From assembly GCA_963854735.1 (NCBI GenBank), contig OY978098.1, positions 248,001-312,000 of the forward strand: DNA of 64,000 nt. The letters are read 5' to 3'. Positions 10,789-21,502 of this stretch are shown piece after piece. The position numbers and the translations under genes were made by a program. Positions within the stretch are counted from its first letter, which is position 1. Each line of letters starts with the position of its first letter. Below the pieces are notes generated by a model that ran no database searches, had not been told where the DNA came from, and saw only the letters and a program-made list of their open reading frames with translations. This DNA is from Marvania coccoides (taxonomy: Eukaryota; Chlorophyta; Trebouxiophyceae; Chlorellales; Chlorellaceae).

Positions 10789-11627
10789 TTTTTTTTTAAT
10801 TGATCACGATATAAAATTATTATGGGAAAATAAGCTGGTTTATTCCAGTGGATCCAAACTATGATATCGAGTATAATTGACGGAAATAAATGTCATATAG
10901 AATAGTGGAGAATGGGTGGGGGGAAACTTTATCAAATAAAATGGTTCGAGCAATTCTGCAGTGCATATACCATTTAAAATGTGTAAAAAAATAGACAAAA
11001 ATCGTGATCCGCGTGATGAAACCCAGGAGGCTGTGGTTATCGCCCTTGGAGCCATAGTTGTCATTTTGAATTGACACTTCTGATTTGTTGTTTGCTTCCA
11101 GCGCTCGCTCGTTCATTTGCGAACAGACATAGTTGCGTTGATAAAAAGATTGATTTCCTTAGGGCATGGTTAGCGTAAATTTATTGCAGTCACTTCTGCG
11201 GCAGCCGGCGACGTTGTGATGAGGTGGTGACGCATCCAGGGCAAGAAGCTGATTAAAATACGCCGTCTCCTGTGTTTCAAAGCATTTTACTTAACAATTT
11301 GTACGCATATGCAGAAGAATCAAAGTCAAAGGAAAGGAAGTAAACTGCATGGCGAGGTTTCGTAAAATGTTGTGAGCCGGAGCGGCCGGCGGCCTGCAAC
11401 GTCTGATTGTCTTCATGTTTTACACGATGTTTTAATTACAACGGTTCAACCGGCTATGCCATAGAACAACAATAGAATGCGGTGCATGACCATACTTGTA
11501 AGTTCAGCTATTAGGATGGAATTATGCACCAGCGGGAATTGAGCGTAAAATAAGGTATTTGTGCAAAAAAAGAATCAACTGAGCTCCAACTACCATAATC
11601 AGATTCATTCACGCTAAAACAGTATTT
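10789..11627. other. Intergenic spacer, no confident gene
   Basis: AT-rich. Minus-strand frames near 10859-11116 and 11160-11420 are short and cannot be joined by plausible splices. It holds the promoter side of the SART3-like gene and the 3' flank of the GST gene. Confidence 0.45.
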
Positions 11628-12578
11628 TTAATGGCCAGCATCCTTACTATTAACTTCAACGACGTACTTTTTCAGCGAGGCAGCAATGACGTCATCCGCA
11701 GGCTTGGTTTCCTGCGCCGAGGGCCTCGCCAGCACCGCATCCGCCCAGCGCACCAGCCGCTCCAGCTTCTGTTCTCTTATGAGGCCCCACACGTCGATGT
11801 CTCGATACGCCGCCATTGACACTAAACAGCGTTGAAGAATGGTGACGGTGCAAACGTCTGCGATGGAAAACCATCCTCCAAACAGGTAGGAGCCCCCCTC
11901 TTCGTTGCCGTACATGCATAGAAAGGCGTCCACAACCCTCAGGCCAGTGGCGAGCTTCTCTTTTCCAGCCGCCACTGCATCGACGGTGTCAGCCTGCAGC
12001 AGCCCAAACCAGGGCCCCGCCACGGCGCTGGAGAAGGTCTCAATGAAGAGCTTGGCTTTGGCCTGGTCGGCAGGGTCCTCTGGCAGAAGGTCGACCCCGG
12101 AAGAGCGATATTTCGTGGCTAAGTACTCAACGATAATCTGCGACTCAATCAGCTTGGTGTCTCCGTCAATGATGATGGGCACCTTGGGCACGGCTTCGGG
12201 GTCGGGGCTAATTGACCTGTACATGGCCTGGAAATCTTCCGACTTGTTGTTGAGGTCAACGAGGCGCACTTCGAACGGCAGCTGCTTCTCAATGAGAGTC
12301 ATCCACGAGCGCTGGGCTGCAGGGGGGTGGAGAAGGAAGAATGAAGGGGAGAAAGGGGAGAGACATGCTAAACGAGCCAGCGATTGCGCTTCAGGTGCAT
12401 GCTACACTATGAGTTGGGAGAGAGAACAGGGCAGCAGCAGGCGGTGGCAGCTGGAATGAGTTTCGCAGGAAGCGACGATCAGAAAAAATAATGGGGTTTG
12501 AATAAAAAGCGCTGTTTCTCACGCACCGTAGGGGCATGTTTGTGAATCATAATGGATCAGCGGCTGAGGAGGCGACAT
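11628..12578 (-). CDS. Glutathione S-transferase, Cys-active-site type (omega/lambda/DHAR-like)
   Basis: Exons 12578-12527 and 12316-11628, phase 1 junction, 246 residues. The thioredoxin-fold N-terminus has T-C15-P-Y-A-Q-R, placing a Cys where omega, lambda and DHAR classes carry their catalytic Cys, so thiol transfer or dehydroascorbate/quinone reduction is more likely than classical conjugation. The cis-Pro region reads AVPKVPIIIDG and the glutathione-binding ESQIIVEYLA follows. The helical C-terminal domain includes YLFGGWFSIADVCTVTILQR. No targeting peptide is obvious, so it is probably cytosolic. The first exon of 17 codons is essential because it carries the catalytic Cys. Confidence 0.88.
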
Positions 12579-13289
12579 TTTATTTGTGATCGAAATCGAA
12601 GGAGCCGCAAATGTGCGCACATGGAGGGTTCGGGCCACGGTCTTTAGCGCTGGTATGGTTGCCAAACGAGTCAATATCATTTACGATTTTTTAATAAAGA
12701 GGTGAGGCCGCGACACCTCCCACAAATGGCAAAAAAGAAGGAAATCCAGGTGGTGGGGAGGCTGACATAATCTGCACCCACCGCTCATTACGGCAGTGCC
12801 ATTGGGTGGTTTCTGGTATCCCATGCCCATGACTGCTCCTATCAGACCCGCACTAGATGTTCTCCTGCGCTGGCTCGCATGGCCCCTGGGGCCGGCACCA
12901 GTGTCGGACACTGCAAGCACTAATACTATTCGCAGTGAACGAAGGCAAAAATGTGGCGGACAATAATAATCCCGGCGTGGAGGCCATCCACGAAGCCGTG
13001 ACAGAAACGCGACAGACCTCCTTTCCTTGAAAATTTCGTAAAATTCCCTCGACCCTCATTTACAAAATTATCAGGGGGGCCAGCAAGGTGGGAAATTTAA
13101 GCTGGTCCAAGCCAAACTCATTCTTTGCCAGGCATAATTCAAAACATGGTGAATAGAAATTAAAGCGCTCGTAATAATCTTTTTAGGCCTCGTTGACGAT
13201 AAAACGACATCTGCAGCATGCTACAGCATTTATGATAATAAAATACCATCCACCAGTGCAATAGAAACATAATGCCCAAAAGAACCATT
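12579..13289. other. Spacer with an unassigned glycine/proline-rich minus-strand frame
   Basis: A minus-strand frame around 12681-12920 gives a Gly- and Pro-rich, Cys-containing stretch, but no start, splice chain or family supports it. It may be 3' UTR of the mini-exon gene upstream on the same strand. Confidence 0.35.
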
Positions 13290-13941
13290 CTACAGCCCCA
13301 GCAGTCCTTGAGCGCTTGGGCCTCCACCGCCACCGCCACCGCCACCAGCCAGGTGTGCAGTGTGCACGCCAAAGGTGCCATCTGTACAGCCCAGCCACCG
13401 ACCAAAACATGTGCAACGGCTCCCACGACCCCCTCCCTCTCTTGATTACTCATTTTTTTTCTCCCTTCTTCACACACGCCAGGTATCGTCCCAGGAGCCC
13501 TGGAGACCGCGGCCACCACGTCCAGCTGAGGTGGACTGTGGGTGCGCTGGATGTCCACGCTGTAGCCACCCAATGGCGTAACCACGGGCTGAGGGACTCT
13601 TTCGTAGACTAAATTAAAAAATAAAATAAAATAAAAAAGTGGACTGACGGTAGTGTTGAAGGAAAAAAAGAATAAAACTTTGTTCAGCCAGGCCAGTATT
13701 GATGAGAAATTGTATTTGAGCGCACAATGACATTACGCAATTTTTGAATTTGTTGCTTTCTGATGAGAGCAAATATTCCAACATAGCTGCTATTCCAACA
13801 ATTAAATTTTTTGCTCACGCCAGCTGCTGGGCATCATGCTGCGGCTCTCATTTCAAGTCAATGAAGACGATGCGTAAAGCTGTAAAATTCATATAACAAC
13901 ACCTTGGCAATTCGATGTCGCAGTGAAAGAAGCTGCAACAT
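13290..13941 (-). CDS. Small four-exon protein of unknown function, possible mitochondrial leader
   Basis: Proposed exons in transcript order 13941-13903, 13846-13819, 13608-13480, 13381-13290; phases 0, 1, 1 fit and give 95 residues. The N-terminus MLQLLSLRHRIAK is short and basic, like a mitochondrial presequence. The core reads YERVPQPVVTPLGGYSVDIQ and the C-terminus is a run of nine glycines followed by PSAQGLLGL. Intron 3 uses a GC donor and the exon 2 acceptor is weak, so the middle of the model may change. The 129-nt third exon is the best-supported part because it is open, phase-consistent and flanked by good sites. No family recognised. Confidence 0.4.
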
Positions 13942-14025
13942 TTTTTTGAAATTCGAGATCACAAATTAATTTGCACTCGTTTTTGTTTTTTAGTTTAAGT
14001 TTAAACTTTTTAAAAATAGAAAAAA

Positions 14026-15036
14026 ATGCTTACACAAGCTCAGGTGGACGAGTTCAACGCTCGGGGGTTTCTGGCCATCCCCGGTTTCACTTCACCCACC
14101 GAGCTGGCAGCGATGCAGCAGGCAGCGCAATCCCTGCTGGAGGGTTTCGATCCTCAGTCGATCTCAGTCTTCTCCACACGCAACCAGACCTCCAAGACCG
14201 ACCAATACTTCTTGGACAGCGCCAGCAGCGTGTCTTTCTTCTTCGAGGAGGGCGCCTTCGATGCCGATGGCCAGCTTGTCAAACCAAAGGCGCTGGCGGT
14301 GAACAAAATTGGGCACGCCATGCACGATCTGGAGCCGGCGTTTAAAGCTTGGACGCGCGACAACCCTAAGATCGCCAGCCTGCTGCGCAGCTTGGGCTTC
14401 CGTCGCCCGCTGCCAGTGCAGTCGATGTTTATTTTTAAGCAGCCGGGGATTGGCGGGGAGGTGGTGCCTCACCAAGACACCTCATTTTTGTATACGGATC
14501 CGCCCTCGGCGATGGGCCTGTGGCTGGTGAGTCCGATGAATATCTCATCTCCCCCGCCATAGCGATTTCGCGGTGTATTCGACCCTTCCTTTGGGGGAAA
14601 TAACCTTATTTAGTTGAAGTTTTCTTGGCTCTGAACCGAATGCATTCGAAAAATCCCTAAACTGCAGGCTCTGGAGGATGCCACCATTGAAAACGGGTGC
14701 TTGTGGGCGCTGCCAGGCAGCCACCATGACGGCACCGCCCGCCGCTTTGTGAGGGCGCCAGACGGCTCTGTGTCCTTCGTGGGGGCCTCCCCTGAGTATG
14801 ACATGGCGAAATTCGAGCCCGTGGAGGTCAAAGCGGGCACCCTAGTGCTGCTGCACGGCTCAAATTTGCACTACAGCCAAGAGAACAAATCGGACAAGTC
14901 TCGCCATGCCTTCTCTGTGCACGTGGTGGAGGGGACGGCGCAGCACCGCTGGGCTGAGGACAACTGGCTGCAGCGCCGACCAGGCTTTCCGTTTGAGCCG
15001 CTGTACGACGATGAATCGGCGGCAGCCCCGGCGTAA
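14026..15036 (+). CDS. PHYHD1: Phytanoyl-CoA dioxygenase domain protein (PHYHD1-like)
   Basis: Exons 14026-14526 and 14668-15036, 289 residues, matching the ~290 residues of PHYHD1. It is an Fe(II)/2-oxoglutarate dioxygenase: the jelly-roll motif VPHQDTSFLYT supplies His149 and Asp151, and LLHGSNLHYSQENKSDKSRH supplies the distal His (His235) and the Arg (Arg246) that holds 2-oxoglutarate. It has the diagnostic ALPGSHH block. There is no PTS1 or PTS2 signal, so it is likely cytosolic like animal PHYHD1, whose physiological substrate is unsettled. Starting at 14026 gives the expected MLTQAQVDEFNARGFLAI N-terminus. Confidence 0.92.
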
Positions 15037-15116
15037 AAGCGGAAATGTTATTAGAAGAAAAAAATACCAGTTACAAAAAGTGTTCAACAAAAATATGATA
15101 TCAAGTTCTAAAGTTT

Positions 15117-15139
15117 AATATAATATAATATAATATAAT
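15117..15139. repeat. Short AT microsatellite
   Basis: Four to five copies of a 5-bp TAATA unit between the convergent PHYHD1-like gene and the minus-strand unknown. Confidence 0.8.
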
Positions 15140-15200
15140 TTTGCTATTTGTACAAAAAAATGGTTGTAAATTTAGGCATATACGTACAAAAAAAGAGAAA

Positions 15201-16852
15201 TTATTGCAACTCTGCTAGAGCTCGATTCAAAGCCTCAGCAGCTGCTTTACTCAAGGGCAACAGGCGAGGAGCTGCCTTGCTGCCAGCCTCACATAAAATT
15301 TTCCCCTCTCCTACCAGCCCTTCTCCTGACTTCAACAAGCGCTGCACCTCAAGCTCTTCAGCTGAGAGCCCTTTGCATCGGAGGTGCAATTGGCGGTATC
15401 GCCCCTCATCATCAAAATCCTCGTCACCAGCTTGAACCGAGCTGTTTTCTGCGGGCGCCCTTGCGTGCCATCGGAACCGATGCAGCTCAATCACGTCATC
15501 TGCCTGCCGTTCCCGCCACAAGTATGCATTTCCAACCATGATCGGTGTTTTGTAGTACCGCCAATACGTAAAGTACGGGGTCAATTCGTGCAGGCTGTGA
15601 CTCCAAGTGCAGTGTCCCGGCGCGCCAAAGTAATCTGCAGCGGCCTCTGGGGCCACCACTGCGCTGCGGCGGACGCCTGGGCGGAGGTAGCCTCGGAAGG
15701 CAATGACGACAGCGGCGGAAGATTTTGAGGCATTTTTTGGGGGGGATGAGCACGCTAGAGGGAACTGGGACCACAAGGATGGCTGGGTATGAATGTTGGG
15801 TAGCGGTTCCAGCCGTCCAGAGGGCGCAAGCCGCTCCTCAGGCGAAGCCACAATCCAGTTAGCGCCCTGCGACAATTATAAACAGTGCTTAATCAAAGAA
15901 CGCACCCGCAAATGAAAGAAAAATCCGTTTCTGGTTGAAATATTTTTATAATGCTTCCCAATACACACCCACGCGTGTATTCAAAGCTTACCTTGAGCTC
16001 CTGGCGCTGCAGAAAGTGCGCAGCCAGAAGGCCGCCAAAGTCGGCAAACTCGTGAACGTGCACGGCCAAAACCCAATCACGCACCGGCACGCGGCGAGTG
16101 GCCAGCAGCAGCGCATCCAGCTCTGCGGCGGCCGAGTGGCTGCCCAGCCAGACGCGATGGTCAGCTCCGAAAGCGTTCAGCACGCTTTGAATTTTCGACA
16201 AAGAAAGTGCAGCAGCGTTGGCAGAAGAAGGGGAAGAAGAAGACAAAGGGTCGTGGCGTAGCGTGAACAGCATGCGATCTGGCTCGATGCCTGCATGGAC
16301 AGCGAAGAAAAGGGGGAGGGAAATAATCAGCAACATTTTGAGCCGTAGAGCTTTTCTATTCATACGTTTATCATTCATTCAATGTTTCATACTCTGCATG
16401 CACGTGTCCATTGAATTGAAAAAACGCCTACCTAGCCGACTGTAGTGCTCAAGAAAGGGGAACAGCAGCTCTCCGTGCGTTTGCACCTCCACGACGGCGT
16501 GCAGCCAAACTTGAGGGCGGCCTGCCAAGACGTCTCTGGCAAGGGTGTCATCAAACGCCCAAATCAGCTGCCGGCTGCCGTCATCGAGATCCTGGTAGTA
16601 CATTTTAGGGTTGGGAGGGTTGTCAGGCGCATCGCTCCAGTCTCGATTGGCCGGATGTGCAGCGGCAGAAAAGCCACCGTCCCTGGGTGAAGGCAAGGAG
16701 GAAGCGAGGCGCCTGCGGCGGAAACGGAGGTGGTTTGGGGGGGTATCGTCGTGGGGGGTGGCGGGAAGAGCGCTGGCTGCCACCAGGAGCGAGATCAACA
16801 GTGCTTGGAAAAAGATTCGATCTTGAAGGTGCGTGCGAGGGGGCATCAGCAC
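15201..16852 (-). CDS. Membrane-anchored or secreted protein of unknown function
   Basis: Exons 16852-16432, 16290-15992, 15866-15201; phases 1 and 0 fit and give 461 residues. Residues ~12-32 are hydrophobic (FFQALLISLLVAASALPA), a signal peptide or type II signal anchor, so the rest should face the ER lumen, a vacuole or the exterior. A Pro/Arg/Ser linker precedes a folded-looking region with QLIWAFDDTLARDVLAG, VRDWVLAVHVHEFADF and ANWIVASPEERLAPSGRL. The C-terminal third is aromatic (TYWRYYKTPIMVGNAYLWRE) and ends in charged helices. No enzyme motif or family recognised. Convergent with PHYHD1. Confidence 0.7.
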
Positions 16853-17362
16853 CCTTGATGGCTCGAAGTAATTAAGTAAGAACCAGGTTTAGAAAGATGT
16901 ATAGCTTGCTCGAAATGGTGTGCTGGGCAAACCAAAGATTTCGAAATGAAAAATTGAAAATATTTTGGTGTTCAAGCCAGCGCCGGATCGGTGAAATGAG
17001 CTGTGTTTCATATGCAGTTTTACATGCTGATTAACTCTCTAGCTTGAATTTTCAGGAACGAACAACTGAGTTTTGCGTGGGGGCGACGAGTACAACCGGA
17101 GGACTGTTCTCGCCTCGAAGAGTCTCCGACAAAAAAATTCAGCATTTGGAAGTTTTTAACACGTGTATCAAGGAGCAGGCTGCCTCCCAGAGCATACATA
17201 GCGCACGGGTTTGCCTTTCCGGAAATGTCAAAATAGGATTGAAGCAGCTCTCGCCGGCTGGAAGCGAAATTTCTCGCTCAAGAATCGGTGACGATACAGA
17301 GGAGACTCCCGAACATTCTTAGGTGCGCCGGTAACACGTTTTACATACGAAACAACCGTGCA
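16853..17362. other. Divergent intergenic region (promoters of the membrane unknown and the LUX-like gene)
   Basis: About 500 bp between two divergent starts. A plus-strand frame is open from 17288 without an ATG until 17363, so the 5' UTR of the LUX-like gene is at least partly open in frame. No defined element recognised. Confidence 0.4.
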
Positions 17363-18889
17363 ATGCTTCAATGTTTTCCGACTGCAGCACCCACACTTTT
17401 TTCCTCCGCACCCTCCCACGCAGAACGCCTTTCGATTTTAGCGGCAAATATGCAGACCGCAGCCGCCCCACATTTCTCAGGCAACCCCCAGAACACTGGT
17501 CCCACCCTCGGCTGGCGTTCTTCCTCTGAGAAAAATGGCACCTCTGACGGCTCGCTGGACATCGACGCCTTCCTGGACAACATGCTGATGCGAGACCCTA
17601 TCCGGCTGGGCACAGAGCTGGTGCCCTCAGCGCTGGCGCAGGGCCTTTCCCTTGCCACCGAGGCGTCTCAGGGGCAGCAGGGCAGCAACGGCCGCAAACA
17701 GGGCAGCGGCAGCAGGCTGCCGATTCTGATGGCCGCCGCGCGCACTGGCCCCGGCCCCCCGCTGCGTTCTGCGGCCCCCAAACCCGCAGAAGAGCCCACC
17801 CTGCCGCCGGCCGGCCAGGCAGCTGCAGATGGCAACAACACTGCTGCTGTGGGCACTGAAGTGGGTGGCAACCCCGGGCCCGATCTGCCCTGCGAGCTGG
17901 TGATGGTGCAGCAGCAGGCTGCGGCCGCGGGCGCCGCCGCCGCGCAGGCAATGTACGCCCAGCAGCAGCAGCACGCCGCCACCGCGATGGCCGCCGCCGC
18001 GCAGGCCTACAGCCAGCAGCAGCAGCAGGAGTACGCGCAGCAGGCGCAGCACGCTGCAGCGCGTGCGGCGGCGGCTGGCATCCACCGCCAGCCTGTGGAC
18101 TGCGTGCAGCAAGTTGTGCCGACGGCAGCCGCGCAAGCGCAGCAGGCCGCATACGCCGAGGCGTACCACCAGCAGGCCGCCGCCTACGCTGCCGCGTGCG
18201 GGCAGTACCCTCCCCCTGGTCCGCAGTACCAGGGGTCTGCAGTACCAGGGCAGTACGGTGGGGGCGGCGGTTGGATGGCCACCCCATACGGCTATGCGTA
18301 CTACGCCCCTCAGCAGGCGTATCACATGCAGGCCTACCAGAGCATGAGCATGCCACCCTCCGCTGCCATGATGCAGCAGCAGCAGCAGCAGCAGCCTACT
18401 GCCGGCGCTGCTGCCGTCGCCGCCGCCACGGAGGTGCCCGAGGGCGAGGCTGCTGGAGGCAACGTGGGAGGGGAGGAGGGCGACGACGCGCGTGCGCTGA
18501 AGCGTCCGCGCCTGATTTGGACCAACGCGCTGCACAAGCGGTTCTTGGAGGCGGTGAAAAAGTGCGGGGGGCTGGATCGGGCGCTGCCCAAGGCGATCAT
18601 GACGGAGATGAAGGTCAGCGGGCTGACGCGCGAGAACGTGGCCTCCCACCTGCAGAAGCACCGCATGCGACTGAAGCGTGGGGAGGTGATGGATGACCTG
18701 GAAGACGATGAGGAGGGAGGGGCTGTGGAGGACGGCGGGGAGGCTTTGGCGGCGGCGGAGAAGGACAAGGGCAAGGCTGTGGCTGACAACAACGCTGCAG
18801 GGGTGGAGCAGGCGGAGGCGCTGCGGGAGAAGCGGCAGAAGGTGGCGGACCTGCAGGCTGCCAACAACAACGAAGGAAAGGGCGGTTGA
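17363..18889 (+). CDS. GARP (Myb-like) transcription factor of the LUX/PCL1/ROC15 type
   Basis: Single-exon gene, 508 residues from the first in-frame ATG (17363); 17450 (MQTAAA) is an alternative start that would drop a possible leader. The DNA-binding GARP domain at residues ~380-440 reads KRPRLIWTNALHKRF, then KAIMTEMKVSGLTRENVASH and LQKHRMRLKRG. The KRPRL-W-T and LTRENVASHLQK signatures place it with LUX ARRHYTHMO/BOA and algal ROC15 rather than type-B response regulators; no receiver domain is present. Residues ~180-360 are Gln/Ala-rich with polyQ runs, as in activation or phase-separating regions. By family it binds promoters in the circadian evening complex; a clock role here is inference. 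Confidence 0.85.
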   Translation: MLQCFPTAAPTLFSSAPSHAERLSILAANMQTAAAPHFSGNPQNTGPTLGWRSSSEKNGTSDGSLDIDAFLDNMLMRDPIRLGTELVPSALAQGLSLATEASQGQQGSNGRKQGSGSRLPILMAAARTGPGPPLRSAAPKPAEEPTLPPAGQAAADGNNTAAVGTEVGGNPGPDLPCELVMVQQQAAAAGAAAAQAMYAQQQQHAATAMAAAAQAYSQQQQQEYAQQAQHAAARAAAAGIHRQPVDCVQQVVPTAAAQAQQAAYAEAYHQQAAAYAAACGQYPPPGPQYQGSAVPGQYGGGGGWMATPYGYAYYAPQQAYHMQAYQSMSMPPSAAMMQQQQQQQPTAGAAAVAAATEVPEGEAAGGNVGGEEGDDARALKRPRLIWTNALHKRFLEAVKKCGGLDRALPKAIMTEMKVSGLTRENVASHLQKHRMRLKRGEVMDDLEDDEEGGAVEDGGEALAAAEKDKGKAVADNNAAGVEQAEALREKRQKVADLQAANNNEGKGG

Positions 18890-19778
18890 AGACCAAGATG
18901 AAAGAAAATAGTACCCATGATGACGATTTCTCTGTCTGTGGGGCGGGTGGGAACGGAGGAGGCGACAGTGATGAAATGAGATGCACGCGCCCTCGCCCAC
19001 TTACCCACCCACCCCTCCTAAAGTAAGATGTCCATGCCTTGTATTTTCAATCCTAGTATCAGTATTATTCCATCAATGACATCAACACATGTTGCCCCTC
19101 TTTCTACGAACGACCCGCTAATTCTTTGCATCCTCTGATAAATTTCTTTTGTCTCTACTCCAAATGATAATCCAACGTAGTGAACACCCAACAAACACCC
19201 TTTTCGGATCCTTTTTGCTCTTTTTCTATCTCAAGTATAATGTCAAATATTTGTGTGGGGAACAACAAGGCGTATTAAAAAAAAGTTGAGCGGTGTTTCT
19301 CTTTTTTCCCTCTGTACCCTTTTTTCCCCTTTTCCCACTGAAGATGATAAGCCTTACATTGAAAATATATACTAACGCATGACGCTCTGCTCTTTTTGTA
19401 ATAGTAATATATAATATTGATTTGTCAGGCAAAGAAGCAATGACAGAACAAATTCTCTCTGGCGGCACAGACAATTTCGAAACCTTTTGCCTCCAACCCG
19501 CATTGACCTGCAATGCTTTTGGTTATATCTTTAATCCTCATCTTACAATGCGAAAAATATTGAAAACAGAGCATGGAAGCGTGGAAAGGAAAGGAAGTGC
19601 CGAGCTTCCTTGCTGAAATTAGAAAGAATGAATTGACAAAATGGATTGCAGGTGCTGTCAATTGCGCGCAGGCAAGCTTTCTAGCCGAGGAAAGGAGGGA
19701 GAAGGTATTCAATGAGGAGAAAGGCTTTCGTAATTGCGGCAAGCGAAATTCTAAATCTAAAGCAACTTTGTATTGATT
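18890..19778. other. Intergenic, convergent 3' flanks, nothing assigned
   Basis: AT-rich stretch between the ends of the LUX-like gene and the minus-strand Cys-rich gene. Short frames on both strands lack motifs and splice support. Confidence 0.5.
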
Positions 19779-20491
19779 TCAATCTTCAAAGTCGTCGAAA
19801 TCGGTGTCATTGTCGTCGTCGTTGTCAGAGAACATATCGTCGTCGCCCACAAAGTTTTGCATTGCTCCGGGCCCCGTCGCAGGCACAACGCTCCATGCGG
19901 CCGTCACTGCCTTGACGGTGTCCGCCACACAAATGTCAGCGTAGCTCACAGAAGTGAGGTCGCAGGTGGGAGGCTGCAATTCGAAAAAACGTGTATTGTA
20001 AGACCAAAAAATCGTCGATGATTGAATCATGGGCGATATATTTATATTTTAAGAAAAGGGTTTACCATTCCAGCGCCGCCAGTGCAGGTGAATCTTCTAT
20101 CATCGTCGCTGTTCTCTGTGTCGACCTCGCAGCGAATTGCGTTGTTGGCGGTGTCGCAATCGAGCTCGTAAACGCCAGAGGGACAGGTGAAATAACAGTT
20201 TATGTCGTCATCAGACCAGCAGAGTGCTCTATTGGGGTCACACTGGGGAGGAGCGGCCTGGAGCAGGACCCTGCAGCAGCGAGGAGATATGAGCGCAGCC
20301 CTCGGCAGCGGAGAGTATTATAAACCAGTTGAGGGCTGGGGCGAGAGCCAATACCGCATTTCCTGATAATTTTGTTCGAAGAATTTGTGTTTCTAAACAA
20401 TAGCATCCTGTGAGTTCGAAAGAACTTGCCTAGCAGAGGCGCATGAGGCCAGCAGCACCGCCAGGGCGCCATAGACTTTGAGGCTCAACAT
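19779..20491 (-). CDS. Small secreted cysteine-rich protein with acidic tail
   Basis: Exons 20491-20430, 20270-20066, 19973-19779; phases 2 and 0 fit and give 153 residues. Residues 1-20 (MLSLKVYGALAVLLASCASA) form a classic signal peptide with cleavage after Ala-Ser-Ala. The mature part has nine Cys in a C-x6-C, C-x3-C rich array (for example CDPNRALCW and CYFTCPSGVYELDC), so it is probably disulphide-bonded outside the cell. The last ~20 residues are almost all Asp with Phe and Asn, a strongly acidic tail that could bind cations or mineral. Intron 1 is GC-AG with the textbook AG|GCAAGT donor. No known family. Confidence 0.7.
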
Positions 20492-21502
20492 TGTAAGCTA
20501 CTGGGCTGGGATAATATGAAAACAAATGATGAATTGAATTAAATTTAAAATTAGCATAGATGCGAGGCTTGTACCTCCTGGAACGCGTGCCTGCACTTGG
20601 ACCTGCCAAAAGAAGGTCAACCTGGGAATTTACAAAAGAAGGGAAAAAAGGAAAGAAAGAATTTCTCCAATGGCTGCCGTGGAATTCCCAAAAGGCAACA
20701 AAGAAAAATGTTTTTCATTGTAATGTTGATTGAGAATTGCGCTAGTATACCAGAGCGGTGTCCTGTCTGCTCAGTGGAAGAGTTGCGGCGCATGAGGCTG
20801 TGCACCTTTTCATCATCATTCCAACTGTCAAGAAGCACCTGCCGTGGCCGCGGTCGCTGCCGCTCTTAAGCCCTGCTCGCAGATCAGCGTTAAGTCTCCT
20901 CCTTTGCTCCCCCCCCCCATCATCAGCCTTTTTATAAATTTTCGCGTTTGTCGCCTGCAGATCAATTGTCCGGAACTCTTAGATATCTTCAGCGCAGCAG
21001 CGTAGAGCTCCATGGTTGCCTGCTCGCGCTTCACTGCTCCAGCTCAGCTGATAGCGGCGAAGGCTTTTTAACTTCAGAAAATGTCGGATGCTGCGCATTG
21101 CGAGATATGGGAGCTTCCTGCAGCTACCTCTAATAATCGCAGCCGTTCATTGATCCTCAGAAACACTCAATCTTGAGGAAATAAAGACTTTTGATCGGCA
21201 GATTCAAAGATACTTTGAATATCTAACAATCCCCTGGTGATCCACCCACCCAACTCAAAGAATTGGCCTTTAATTAGTAAAAAGCTTCAGAACTGCGAGC
21301 TTCTCGCAGCAAGAAATTTTGAAAAGGAAAATCTAAATTGTGTGACGCTGTCTCGATCGCCCCACGAACGTCAGCACTCGCAATTATTTACTAACTAACT
21401 ATTTAATTTTGATTGAAAAGCCAGTCTCAGGGAGGGGGAGCGAAATTTATCGACTACTTGTCATCTTGCCCAGCTCCTGCTCTTCGCGGCCTCGTTTCAA
21501 CA
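20492..21502. other. Divergent intergenic region of about 1 kb, nothing assigned
   Basis: Lies between the starts of the Cys-rich gene (minus) and the epimerase gene (plus). Open frames near 20597-20869 and 20948-21133 have no motif, start context or splice partner. Could hold 5' UTR exons or promoters only. Confidence 0.45.

Noticed and set aside
11160..11420. Minus-strand frame beginning with a basic leader-like peptide
   Set aside because: No donor/acceptor pair joins the pieces without a stop.
12681..13059. Minus-strand Gly/Pro-rich frames
   Set aside because: No start, splice phase or motif links them to a gene; kept only as a note.
13160..13585. A 141-residue continuous minus-strand ORF
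   Set aside because: It runs through a good intron and gives repetitive, unfamily-like sequence; the spliced mini-exon model uses only part of it in another frame.
17627..19000. Long minus-strand ORFs opposite the LUX-like gene
   Set aside because: They have Leu/Arg-rich low-complexity translations caused by the GC-rich Gln/Ala codons on the other strand.
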